In this document: piece by piece, positions 16,272-25,273 of the stretch
Layout: every line of letters starts with the position of its first letter
Position numbering within the stretch: the stretch's first letter is position 1
Assembly: GCA_025362415.1 (NCBI GenBank)
Contig: JANYGM010000002.1
Coordinates: forward strand, 1-27,079
DNA from: a bacterium
GTDB taxonomy: Bacteria > Bacteroidota > Bacteroidia > Cytophagales > Thermonemataceae
DNA length: 27,079 nt
Direction: 5' to 3'
Notes under the pieces: model-generated
Database searches by the model: none
Seen by the model: the letters and a program-made list of their open reading frames with translations, nothing else
Told to the model about the DNA's origin: nothing
Program-made: the position numbers and the translations under genes

Positions 16272-19200
16272 GATATATATTGGTTAATTTTTGGTTTTCT
16301 GTAATGAAATTTTCAATACCTTTGATTTGGAAAAGAAATAAAATTTTCTTTCTTATTTCTTTGATGTCCTCAAAAGAGGGATTATCTGGTTTTATGTTTT
16401 TCTCCAATTTTTCAAAATACCCTTTAAAAATAGGATTTATAATTTCATAGTCGTTTTGGTGATAATTATCATCTTCATAAAGAAGTACAAAACCTTTTTC
16501 TAGTTCTTCATTTGCCTCTGATATGTATGAGGCATTATTTACAGCATACATAGAAAATGCTTTTAGCAAACGTAAAAGCCATTCTTTCTTTAAGTCGCTT
16601 TCACTTAAAGACCGCAAAATTTTCTTACAAGAACCCATCATATGCTTGTAATTATTCTGCTCTGTTCCTTCTAATTGAAAAACGCCTTTTTCGTCATCTT
16701 TACCTAAATATTTATTTAGCATACTTGCTTTGTCTTGTGTTGCGTCTTTATAGTCATCTAAAAGTGAAAAGGGTTTTCCATTTATTTTGAAGCCTGCTCT
16801 TGCATATTTTGCGTTGAAATAAAAGTAAATTTGTTCTTTTATGTATAGATTTTGTTTAAACCAATCTTTGGTATAAGCTTCATCTGTTATACTTTTATTC
16901 AAAATATCTTCAATTTCATCTGTTGCTCTAGTTCTTTTGGTTGCAATTTCTTTGTATGAAAATTCAGCTAGAAAATAAAGACATTCCAAAATATTTTCTA
17001 TCACAGTTGGCTTTGTTAGCTTGCTTTCTAGTTCCTTAATTTTCTCAATGACTGTTTGCTCTGATAAATATCTTTTTAGGTATTTATCTATCACATCTAC
17101 ATAATCTTCAATGTTTTGATATTTCTTGAAAGTGCAAATGAACAAATTACCATTTCTGTAATCTATTTCATAATCCGTTAATAATCCCATACAATGCATA
17201 CGGTAAATCAACCTACCTGTGTCATTAGTTGGTTTAAAATGCCTTGACCTATTATAATACAACTTCAACCATCTTTCAATATCATTTTTCTTATCAAAAC
17301 TAAATTTCAGTTGGGCTATATTTTCTTCTAACAGTAAAAGAAAATTCGGAAAACTGCCCTTTGAATTTTCAAAAGACCTTTCAATTTGAATTTCATAAAT
17401 AAGGATAAGAAAATCTTTAACATCAACTTTCTCCTCAAAAGCCCCTTTTAATCTAGTGATGTACTTTTCATCATAATCAGTATGAAATGTACACCATTTA
17501 AAACCTATTGTTTGATATTGACCCTGTATGTTTAAAATCAAATTATCAAAAGTAGTTGCATTTGAATAAAGGGTATTAAGTAAGTCCCAATGAGTGGCTT
17601 GAACTTTTGTTTGTTCAGGTATTTCTGTTATCTTTTTAAGAATAGTTTTGAAATTATCTGGGAATATTTTTTTAGGAGTAATGATAAACGGAAATTCATC
17701 AGTTTCACAGCTATTAAATACTTCTATAAAGGTTCCCTCATTTAATGTATCATCAATAATTTCTTCTGTAAATAAATTAAAAACATCATCTTTACCTTCA
17801 TTTTTAGCTCGTAGAAAGGAGGAAATTTTTAATAATTTTTCATTTTTAGGAGGAATAATGGGTAATGAAAGATTTATGAAACCTAAATCAGTTTCATCAT
17901 AATCCGAAATATATAACCTTATGTTTGCCTTTTCCCTCCAAAATTTGAATAGGTAATCAGCGTTATTTTCTAAATTAAATTCCTCGTTTAAATTCTTAAG
18001 TCTACTTGTAATAGTAAATTCTTTTTCTTTAAATAACGAATAAAATTGGCTTATTTCTGTATCTATCCCTTTAAATGAGCCTTGATAAAAGAAATTATGA
18101 ATATTTCTATCTTGATAACTTATTTTAATAAAATTTTCACATCTTTTTATTAAGCTATCTTTTTCGTCTTGTGAAATGTTTTGTTGGTGTCCACCAACCC
18201 GTATGTTCAGTCTATCTATTACATTAGTGATAGCATTACTACATTCTTCAATACTAAAAAAACCTTTCTGGGTTAAACGTCTTATTTGGGTTCTATGAAA
18301 AGTATCTTTTATTGGATTATTAGTTGTATCATCATTAGAAAGCATCAAAAGACATTTATAATCAATTGTTATAACTTCAGTTTTAGAAACTAAAATATTT
18401 GCTTCAGATATTTTTTTATCTCTTCCTGACCTTCCTGCTTCTTGTACCAAACTTTCAAGTGAACCTGAATAAAAATAATGATACGTAGAACGAATATCTG
18501 ATTTATCAATTCCCATTCCAAATGCTTTCGTACAAACAATATGTTTGGTTTTATCAGTTGTGAAATCTTTAAAATGCTTTTGCACTTCTGTACTTAACTC
18601 TTCTGTATCACTAGCATAGAAAAATCCTTTTGAATCTGAAGTTAAATTATCATATACAAAATCAACACCTGATTTATTCCCTTCTTTCCCCTTAACTGGG
18701 CAAAATACAATACCATAAAATTCATTTTGTGAAATATCTTCTAATAAATTTTTGTGTTTATTATCTTTTAAATATTTTTCATCAATTTTTAGTTTCTTAA
18801 ATTCTATTTCTATTTTTGAAACCGCATCTTTATTTGTTTCATTGATTGTATATTTTTGTGTTTTGTCATCTTTTATTCCATAATCTGAATTTTCAAATTC
18901 TACATAATGATGCATTAGGGATTGTTTTAAAATCTCTTCCTCATTTATTTTTGATAAATTTTTACCTATTTTCCCAAAATCTTTTTTTAATGCGTTTATT
19001 CTCTCTTCTTTACTATCTTCGCCTGTTACATCAATCACTCTAAAAAATAATTCTGGTCTAATGGTATTTTCTATCATAATAATGGCATTTGCTACATCAT
19101 CATGTTTAATGTCTAGTTCTCTTTCAATATCAGCTAAAACATCAAAAGAAGCCGTTGCCGTTAATCCCATAAGAGATACTGGTTTTTTGCTTTTGGTTGT

Positions 19201-21111
19201 CGTAAACCTTTGTGCATTTTTCCCTAACATCAAATAGGTAGAACGGAAGTCGTGTCCCCATTCAGAAACGCAATGTACCTCATCAATTACGCAATATGAA
19301 AAACCTAAACCAAATCTAGCAACATCAATATTTTTAATGATATTTCTAAAATCTTCCATTACAAATCTTTCAGGTGAAATAAATAAAAACATTGTTTCAC
19401 CAAACCTAAAATCAACTAATTTTTTAAATTTGACTTCACGTTTGTCATTAGAATTGATAAAATCACAACAGTCTATCCAATTTTCTTTTAGTACCCTTAC
19501 TTGGTCTTCCATTAGCGACTTTATAGGGTCAACAACTAAGCATAAACCTGGTTGTAAGAACGTAGGTAATTGAAATGTCAAAGACTTACCACCCCCTGTT
19601 GGCAAAAGTCCAATAACAGGTTTTTGTTGTAAGGCTCGGGAAATAATGGGCAGTTGTCCTTCTCTAAAACCTACTTTTCTAAAAATATTTTGAATAAAAA
19701 AGTTGATATTATTTTCTACGTCTTTACTTACTGGAATGTAAGAACCATCATCTTGTTTTTTTACTAATTCCTTGTAATCTAGCAATTTAGCACAATATAC
19801 TTTCCTGCCGTTATTGGTATCAAAATAATGAGACGACCTGATTTTAATGGCATTTTTACAAATAAAATCTTTTTCGTTATAAATGTCAGAACGCCTCAAA
19901 ATTGAGTGGTCAATGACTATATCAAAATCAAAAGTTGAATTTGTTAATCTTGAATTAAAATCTGTTTCAGTTTCTATTTTGGCATCTAAATGTATTCCTT
20001 TAAATTTATTAATTACCCATTTTTTGTTGTCAAAAATTGTTAAATTAACTTTTGGTAGTTTTAGTTTGTCTTTATTTTCCAAAAGCTCGTTAATGTTTTC
20101 AAAGAACTCTTGTAAAGATGCTATTGCAATAGCACCACAAGGCAAATCTCTTTCAATAATAGCAATTTTTATTTCTTCTTTTTTGTTAAATTCATCTAGA
20201 TTTTTCAACAAAAACTCAATGATAGTTTTTTGAATTCTTGCCACTGCCAAAGGTATAAAAAGCAAATAATATTCATCAAGATACTCCTTGATATCACGTT
20301 TGTAATTTGTTTTAAAAGCATCAAAATACTCACTATTAAGCTCTTTTTCAACCTTTAAATTTATTCCAACTTCACCACAAGATTGTCGTAAAGTTTCAAA
20401 ATTATTTTCGTTTGCTTCTTCATCACGGTATTTATCATAAAATTTCACCTCTTGTAATTGATGATCAGGTCCGTCAAATTCAAAAATAACTCCTTTTCTT
20501 TCTTTGTCTGTCAAACCATCATTTTTTTTTGCATTGTGGTAAGGAAATTCATAAGAAAAATCCAAAGTTCTCCCACCTGCAAGTTTTTTGCTAATGGTAG
20601 AAAAATCTCGTTGAGATTGTAATATTTGCTTTGCAAATGGAAATTCTTTTAACATTTGGTCTAAAAAATTCCATTCAGACAAACTACCAGGAAATCCCCC
20701 ATACTGCTTTTTACTTATTTCTAACTTAGGTTCTAGAATATGTAACAGTTCAAATATGGTTTCAAAGTCAATTTTTTTCTTTGCGTTGGGGAATTTTAAT
20801 TCAAATTCACTTTCATTGGGGTAAGTAAGGCCTATATCTGCAAATATTGTTTCTATAATTACAGGCATTCTTGTTGGCAAACCTCTTGTAATTATGTTAT
20901 TGATTGTTGCTAAAACTGGATTTAGGTTATGGAAATCTAGCGTATGCTCCTCATAGGGAAACACTACCTCAAATGAGCTGACATATTGAAGTAAACCATT
21001 TATTTGCAGAAGTTTATTTTTTTCTGCAATATTGTTGTCATCTAATTTAGATTTATACTCAGTAATGATTTTTGCAATACTGTCTGCTATGTATCCTGCT
21101 TTAAATTGCAT
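16264..21111 (-). CDS. RecQ-family helicase with N-terminal Vsr/DUF559-like nuclease motif, 1615 aa
   Basis: Residues about 195-232 contain E211-F-D213-G-P-D-H217 followed by FYDKYRDE (D226, R229, D230), the pattern of Vsr/DUF559-type PD-(D/E)XK nucleases. A Rossmann-like segment (about 310-430, VIDHSILRRSD) follows. The helicase core has RecQ motifs: FREGQ (motif 0), TGGGKS with K509 (I), DPIKSLMEDQV (Ia), D610-E-V-H (II), GLTATAS (III), AFGMGIDKSDIR (V) and Q890-EAGRSGRD (VI). About 100 charged residues are inserted between motifs III and IV. Roughly 700 C-terminal residues are unrecognised; no RecQ zinc cysteines or HRDC domain are visible. It is much longer than housekeeping RecQ (about 600-700 aa). 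A consensus promoter lies upstream; the coiled-coil gene overlaps its stop by 8 bp. The likely role is in defence, as ATP-driven DNA unwinding with cleavage. Helicase identity is firm; the nuclease is a motif-based inference. Confidence 0.92.
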   Translation of the reverse strand: MQFKAGYIADSIAKIITEYKSKLDDNNIAEKNKLLQINGLLQYVSSFEVVFPYEEHTLDFHNLNPVLATINNIITRGLPTRMPVIIETIFADIGLTYPNESEFELKFPNAKKKIDFETIFELLHILEPKLEISKKQYGGFPGSLSEWNFLDQMLKEFPFAKQILQSQRDFSTISKKLAGGRTLDFSYEFPYHNAKKNDGLTDKERKGVIFEFDGPDHQLQEVKFYDKYRDEEANENNFETLRQSCGEVGINLKVEKELNSEYFDAFKTNYKRDIKEYLDEYYLLFIPLAVARIQKTIIEFLLKNLDEFNKKEEIKIAIIERDLPCGAIAIASLQEFFENINELLENKDKLKLPKVNLTIFDNKKWVINKFKGIHLDAKIETETDFNSRLTNSTFDFDIVIDHSILRRSDIYNEKDFICKNAIKIRSSHYFDTNNGRKVYCAKLLDYKELVKKQDDGSYIPVSKDVENNINFFIQNIFRKVGFREGQLPIISRALQQKPVIGLLPTGGGKSLTFQLPTFLQPGLCLVVDPIKSLMEDQVRVLKENWIDCCDFINSNDKREVKFKKLVDFRFGETMFLFISPERFVMEDFRNIIKNIDVARFGLGFSYCVIDEVHCVSEWGHDFRSTYLMLGKNAQRFTTTKSKKPVSLMGLTATASFDVLADIERELDIKHDDVANAIIMIENTIRPELFFRVIDVTGEDSKEERINALKKDFGKIGKNLSKINEEEILKQSLMHHYVEFENSDYGIKDDKTQKYTINETNKDAVSKIEIEFKKLKIDEKYLKDNKHKNLLEDISQNEFYGIVFCPVKGKEGNKSGVDFVYDNLTSDSKGFFYASDTEELSTEVQKHFKDFTTDKTKHIVCTKAFGMGIDKSDIRSTYHYFYSGSLESLVQEAGRSGRDKKISEANILVSKTEVITIDYKCLLMLSNDDTTNNPIKDTFHRTQIRRLTQKGFFSIEECSNAITNVIDRLNIRVGGHQQNISQDEKDSLIKRCENFIKISYQDRNIHNFFYQGSFKGIDTEISQFYSLFKEKEFTITSRLKNLNEEFNLENNADYLFKFWREKANIRLYISDYDETDLGFINLSLPIIPPKNEKLLKISSFLRAKNEGKDDVFNLFTEEIIDDTLNEGTFIEVFNSCETDEFPFIITPKKIFPDNFKTILKKITEIPEQTKVQATHWDLLNTLYSNATTFDNLILNIQGQYQTIGFKWCTFHTDYDEKYITRLKGAFEEKVDVKDFLILIYEIQIERSFENSKGSFPNFLLLLEENIAQLKFSFDKKNDIERWLKLYYNRSRHFKPTNDTGRLIYRMHCMGLLTDYEIDYRNGNLFICTFKKYQNIEDYVDVIDKYLKRYLSEQTVIEKIKELESKLTKPTVIENILECLYFLAEFSYKEIATKRTRATDEIEDILNKSITDEAYTKDWFKQNLYIKEQIYFYFNAKYARAGFKINGKPFSLLDDYKDATQDKASMLNKYLGKDDEKGVFQLEGTEQNNYKHMMGSCKKILRSLSESDLKKEWLLRLLKAFSMYAVNNASYISEANEELEKGFVLLYEDDNYHQNDYEIINPIFKGYFEKLEKNIKPDNPSFEDIKEIRKKILFLFQIKGIENFITENQKLTNIYHA

Positions 21112-21154
21112 TTAGTATTAGTCTTTTGTTTGTTTATGTAATGGAGTGTTGCAA

Positions 21155-21185
21155 CAAACATAACGAAAATACATTCATTACCAAA
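21155..21185 (-). promoter_or_regulatory. Promoter of the RecQ-like operon
   Basis: On the minus strand TTTG (21185-21182), exactly 19 bp, then TATGTTTG (21162-21155) match the Bacteroidota consensus. The -33 box lies inside the left arm of the long palindrome at 21166-21221. Confidence 0.75.
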
Positions 21186-21221
21186 ATAAAAAATATTTTA
21201 TTTTGGTAATGAATGTATTTT
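21166..21221. promoter_or_regulatory. Perfect 26-bp-arm palindrome overlapping the helicase promoter
   Basis: The arms at 21166-21191 and 21196-21221 are exact reverse complements around aata. Each contains cattcattaccaaaataaa or its complement. It covers the -33 region of the minus-strand promoter and lies between two divergent accessory operons. It could be a regulator-binding operator, a transcription barrier that works in both directions, or a small palindromic insertion. Confidence 0.7.
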
Positions 21222-21240
21222 ACACCCTAAGGGTGTAAAA
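21218..21240. repeat. Second palindrome in the divergent spacer
   Basis: ttttacaccc (21218-21227) and gggtgtaaaa (21231-21240) are perfect complements around taa. It abuts the long palindrome and shares its last four bases. Confidence 0.65.
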
Positions 21241-21247
21241 TATGTAA

Positions 21248-21284
21248 GCGTTTGATTTATCAAAACGCTGTTTTGGAGCAAAAC
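21248..21284 (+). repeat. Third copy of the atcaa / tgttttgg structured repeat
   Basis: gcgtttgat pairs with atcaaaacgc (one bulge) and is followed by tgttttgg and caaaac, as at 1527-1563. The stem bases differ between the copies while pairing is kept. Confidence 0.55.
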
Positions 21285-21336
21285 ATCAATTAAAATATTT
21301 CTTCTTCACCTCAAAAATATTACGGACTAAATAACT

Positions 21337-21344
21337 TATATTTG
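21337..21344 (+). promoter_or_regulatory. Putative -7 promoter element of the type IIG gene
   Basis: TATATTTG matches TAnnTTTG, 37 bp before the ATG at 21382. There is no obvious -33 box. Confidence 0.5.
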
Positions 21345-21381
21345 TGCATAATATTTTTCTAATCCTTCTACTCCAAAATCA

Positions 21382-24300
21382 ATGCAATTAGAACTAAAAC
21401 AACCTGTACAAACGCTTAACTCCTCTTACCGCAGGGCTAATCTTGGTTTGACGCAAGCAACTACTTTTAAAAATAATCTCTCTAAATTGCTTGAAGGCAT
21501 CAACGACAAAGAAACTGAAGAAAATCAGAAAAATATTGTCATAGAATTTCTCAAAAATACTTATTACAAAGATTTACACGAAGTAAACACAAAAGGTAGG
21601 CAAGATTTGGTTATTCATAACGACAAAACTGCCAAATCTAGCGTTGGAGTGATTATTGAGGTCAAAAGAACAAGCAACAAAACAGAAATGATTTCTGCTA
21701 CAAACCCCAATGCAAAAGCATTACAAGAGCTTTTACATTATTATTTGAAAGAAAGATTTATAAGTAACAACAAGGAAATCAAGCACTTAATCATTACCAA
21801 TATTTATGAATGGTATGTTTTTGATGCCGCAGATTTTGAAAGATTTTTCTTTGAAGATAAAAAACTCAAAGAAGATTATAAAAATTGGACAGAAGGAAAA
21901 CTAGGTTTAAACACTACTGACTGGTTTTATAAGGAAATTGCAAAACCGTTTTTGGAAGATAAAACGCTTGAATGTACGTATTTTGATATACGAAAACTCA
22001 AAGATGTTGTAAATAATGATTTAATACTTGAAAAAGAACAAGAAATGCTACTTGTGGACACATACAAGATGTTTTCACCTGAACATTTGCTAAAACTTTC
22101 TTTCCAAAATGATGCCAATACGCTTAATACAGCATTTTATAACGAACTTTTGCATATTTTGGGCGTGGAGGAAACAGGTACAAATAAGAAAATTATTACT
22201 AGAATTGCCAATCCAAAAGATAGAAATAAAGGCTCACTTTTGGAAAATACTATTACTAACCTTATTCAAAGTGATGAATATGATGAGTATCAAAATATCA
22301 AACAATTTGGAGAAAATAAAGACGAACAACTTTTTAGTTTTGCGTTAGAACTGTGTATTGCGTGGCTCAACCGCATTTTATTTCTCAAATTATTGGAAGG
22401 GCAACTGCTCAAATACCACAAAAAAGACCCTAACATAAAATTCCTTAAAATCTCTAAAATCAAAGATTTTAAGGAACTTGATACTTTGTTTTTTAGAGTG
22501 TTGGCTATTCCTGTGGCGGAAAGAGAAAAATATATTACAGACAAATTTGGTGATATTCCGTACCTCAATAGTGCCTTATTTGATACCACAGATGCAGAAA
22601 GTGCGCTTAGAATCAAAGATTTGGATAGCTTTATTGATATGCCCATTTTCAATGCAACTGTTTTGAAAGATGACAACGGAAAACGTATTTCAGGCACAAA
22701 CGACACACTAAAATACCTTTTTGAGTTTTTAGATGCCTTTGATTTTGCGAGTGAGGCTGATGTTACAATTCAAAAAGATAACAAAACAATCATCAATGCG
22801 GCGGTTTTGGGGCTGATTTTTGAGAAAATCAACGGTTATAAAGATGGCTCTGTTTTTACGCCCTCCTTTATCACAATGTATATGTGCCGTGAGAGCATAC
22901 GTAGGGCAGTTATTCAGAAATTTAATGAGGAATATAATTGGACTTGTCCAGATTTTGTTGAATTGCAAAATAAAATAGATAAAATCACCATAAAACAAGC
23001 TAATGAAACTTTCAATAAGCTACGAATATGCGACCCTGCAGTAGGTTCTGGGCATTTTTTGGTGTCTGCACTTAATGAAATGATTGTAATTAAACACGAA
23101 TTACGCATTTTGGCGGATAAAAAGGGTTTAAGATTAAGAGATTATGATATTTCTACTGAAGATGATGAATTAGTTGTTAAAGATAGAGATGTAAATAAGA
23201 TTTTTATCTATAATTTTAAAGATCCAGATAGTCAAGCAATCCAAGAAATTTTGTTCAATGAAAAACAAATAATCATAGAAAATTGTCTTTTTGGTGTGGA
23301 TATCAACCCAAAATCTGTGCTTATTTGTCGCTTGCGTTTGTGGATAGAACTGCTAAAAAATATGTACTACACACAAGAAAGCAAGTTTAAAGAACTTGAA
23401 ACCTTGCCCAATATTGACATCAATATAAAAACTGGAAACAGTCTTTTGAGCCGTTTTGATGTCAAAAATGATGTTTTTGAGCAAATACCCAATTTTATTA
23501 AGAAAATTGATGAGTACAAATTTTGGGTAAATCAATACAAAAATGCGACAGATAAAAAACTCAAACAACAACTTTTGAAGCAAATAAAAGAATTCAAAAA
23601 CGAATTTAAAAAGAGAGTGCCTCGTATTGCAGCCATAGACAAGAAAATTGCTAAGATTTCGCAGGAAATACTGGTTATTTCTAGTTTATTGTTTGGTGAA
23701 ATAACTGAAAAAGATGCCAAAAAAATGGCTAAACTAGAAATAGAACTAGAAAAAACTAGCAACGAAAGATTAGAAATGATTGAACGTAGTTCGTATGAAA
23801 ATTCTTTTGAATGGAGATATGAATTTCCAGAAATTTTGGACGAAAATGGGGATTTTATAGGTTTTGATTTGATTATTGGAAATCCGCCATACATCAAAGA
23901 GGATTATAATAAAAATGCTTTCAAAGATTTAAAAGATAATCTTTGCTATCAAGGGAAAATGGATTTGTGGTATCTATTTGGAAATTTGGCACTTTCATTA
24001 GTAAAACCTAATCATTGTTTTTCTTATATTGCTACCAACAACTGGGGAACAAATGCAGGTGCATCAAAATTTAGAAAAATAATAATGCAAAACACACAAA
24101 TCATTAGTTTAATTGATTTTGGGGCATTTATGGTGTTTGATAGTGCGGCTATTCAAACAATGATAATGAATTTTAGGAATACCAAAGAGCCAAATGAATA
24201 TGATTTTGATTATAGGAGAATGGGCGCAGGTGCAAAAACTTTGGACGAAGCAAAACTATTGCTCGCACAAAGTCCAGAACCACATTTGCATTATTTACGT

Positions 24301-25209
24301 CCAACTATCAATAGAAGTGATTTGGTAGATAAAAAACTCACTTTCAACTCTGACGCAAATATAAAACTGCTTGGAAAAATCAAAGAAAAACATAATTTTT
24401 TTATTAGTGTCAAAACAGAATTTGGCAATGGTATTGATATTATGCAAGATGTTGTAAGTAAAGATAACGCCCAAATAATGCAAAAAGACGCAAAGATTGG
24501 TGATGGTGTTTTTGTGCTTTCTCAATTAGAATATGATTCAAAAGGATTTTCTGAAGTTGAAAAGGAAATTATCAAACCATATTATACAACTAAGCAATTA
24601 TTAGGACATTACGGAAATTCCAAAAATACACATTGGATAATCTATACAAAATCTAATATTGGTAAAATTGATAAATTGACAAATAAAATGCGAATTGAGA
24701 ATTATCCAAAAATAAAAGAACATTTGGATAATTTCAAACCAATAATAACTTCTGCATTTGCGCCTTATGGTTTAAACCGTTCAAGAGAGCAATCATTATT
24801 TGAGGGTACAAAAATTTTAGTTCAAAGAAAATGCCCTGTCAAACCAGTTTTTACATATACTGATTTTGATTGCTATGTTTCAAGAACTTTTATAATTATC
24901 AAAACAAACCGCATCAATTTAAAGTATTTGACGGGTTTGCTTAATTCTAAGTTGGTGGCGTTTTGGTTGCGTTCTAAGGGCAAAATGCAGGGAAATGCGT
25001 ATCAGTTAGACAAAGAACCGTTATTGGAAATTCCTATTTTCAAGCCAACAGACGAACAAGCAAAGGAAATAGCAGACTTAGTAGATGCCATTATCTCTCA
25101 AAAAGCAACTGGTTTGGATAGCCTAGAAAATGAGCGCAAAATAGATGCACTTGTGTATGATTTGTACGAAATTACGGCAGAGGAGCAAAAAATCATAGAA
25201 GGAAAATAA
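21382..25209 (+). CDS. Type IIG restriction-modification enzyme (Eco57I-like fused endonuclease/methyltransferase)
   Basis: A single 1275-aa chain carrying cleavage, modification and recognition. The N-terminal nuclease shows KGRQDLVIHN with D75, then VIIEVKR with E93-x-K95, a PD-(D/E)XK site. A helical linker follows. The methyltransferase has motif I DPAVGSGHFL (D551), motif FGVDINPKSVLICRLRL, and motif IV NPPY at 834-837, typical of N6-adenine methylases. A charged helical stretch of about 100 residues lies between the last two. The C-terminal part (about 1080-1250) has the TRD-type signature LTGLLNSKLVAFWLRSKGKM and ends in a conserved helix pair. The length and order match type IIG enzymes. 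BREX PglX is similar in the methylase part, but it lacks the nuclease and none of its partners are present. The recognition sequence cannot be read. It is transcribed divergently from the helicase operon. Confidence 0.93.
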   Translation: MQLELKQPVQTLNSSYRRANLGLTQATTFKNNLSKLLEGINDKETEENQKNIVIEFLKNTYYKDLHEVNTKGRQDLVIHNDKTAKSSVGVIIEVKRTSNKTEMISATNPNAKALQELLHYYLKERFISNNKEIKHLIITNIYEWYVFDAADFERFFFEDKKLKEDYKNWTEGKLGLNTTDWFYKEIAKPFLEDKTLECTYFDIRKLKDVVNNDLILEKEQEMLLVDTYKMFSPEHLLKLSFQNDANTLNTAFYNELLHILGVEETGTNKKIITRIANPKDRNKGSLLENTITNLIQSDEYDEYQNIKQFGENKDEQLFSFALELCIAWLNRILFLKLLEGQLLKYHKKDPNIKFLKISKIKDFKELDTLFFRVLAIPVAEREKYITDKFGDIPYLNSALFDTTDAESALRIKDLDSFIDMPIFNATVLKDDNGKRISGTNDTLKYLFEFLDAFDFASEADVTIQKDNKTIINAAVLGLIFEKINGYKDGSVFTPSFITMYMCRESIRRAVIQKFNEEYNWTCPDFVELQNKIDKITIKQANETFNKLRICDPAVGSGHFLVSALNEMIVIKHELRILADKKGLRLRDYDISTEDDELVVKDRDVNKIFIYNFKDPDSQAIQEILFNEKQIIIENCLFGVDINPKSVLICRLRLWIELLKNMYYTQESKFKELETLPNIDINIKTGNSLLSRFDVKNDVFEQIPNFIKKIDEYKFWVNQYKNATDKKLKQQLLKQIKEFKNEFKKRVPRIAAIDKKIAKISQEILVISSLLFGEITEKDAKKMAKLEIELEKTSNERLEMIERSSYENSFEWRYEFPEILDENGDFIGFDLIIGNPPYIKEDYNKNAFKDLKDNLCYQGKMDLWYLFGNLALSLVKPNHCFSYIATNNWGTNAGASKFRKIIMQNTQIISLIDFGAFMVFDSAAIQTMIMNFRNTKEPNEYDFDYRRMGAGAKTLDEAKLLLAQSPEPHLHYLRPTINRSDLVDKKLTFNSDANIKLLGKIKEKHNFFISVKTEFGNGIDIMQDVVSKDNAQIMQKDAKIGDGVFVLSQLEYDSKGFSEVEKEIIKPYYTTKQLLGHYGNSKNTHWIIYTKSNIGKIDKLTNKMRIENYPKIKEHLDNFKPIITSAFAPYGLNRSREQSLFEGTKILVQRKCPVKPVFTYTDFDCYVSRTFIIIKTNRINLKYLTGLLNSKLVAFWLRSKGKMQGNAYQLDKEPLLEIPIFKPTDEQAKEIADLVDAIISQKATGLDSLENERKIDALVYDLYEITAEEQKIIEGK

Positions 25210-25221
25210 GAAAAAAACACT

Positions 25222-25263
25222 AATAAAAAGCCTTTCAAAATCACTTTTGAAAGGCTTTTTATT
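25222..25263. terminator. Bidirectional terminator between the type IIG gene and can
   Basis: A perfect 19-bp stem (aataaaaagcctttcaaaa and its complement), loop tcac, between two convergent genes. It is the longest member of the gcctttca / tgaaaggc terminator family in this window. Confidence 0.92.
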
Positions 25264-25273
25264 TTATTTTTGC

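Noticed and set aside
21382..25209. BREX system with PglX
   Set aside because: The methylase part is similar, but the protein has its own PD-(D/E)XK site and no pglZ, brxC or other BREX gene is present.
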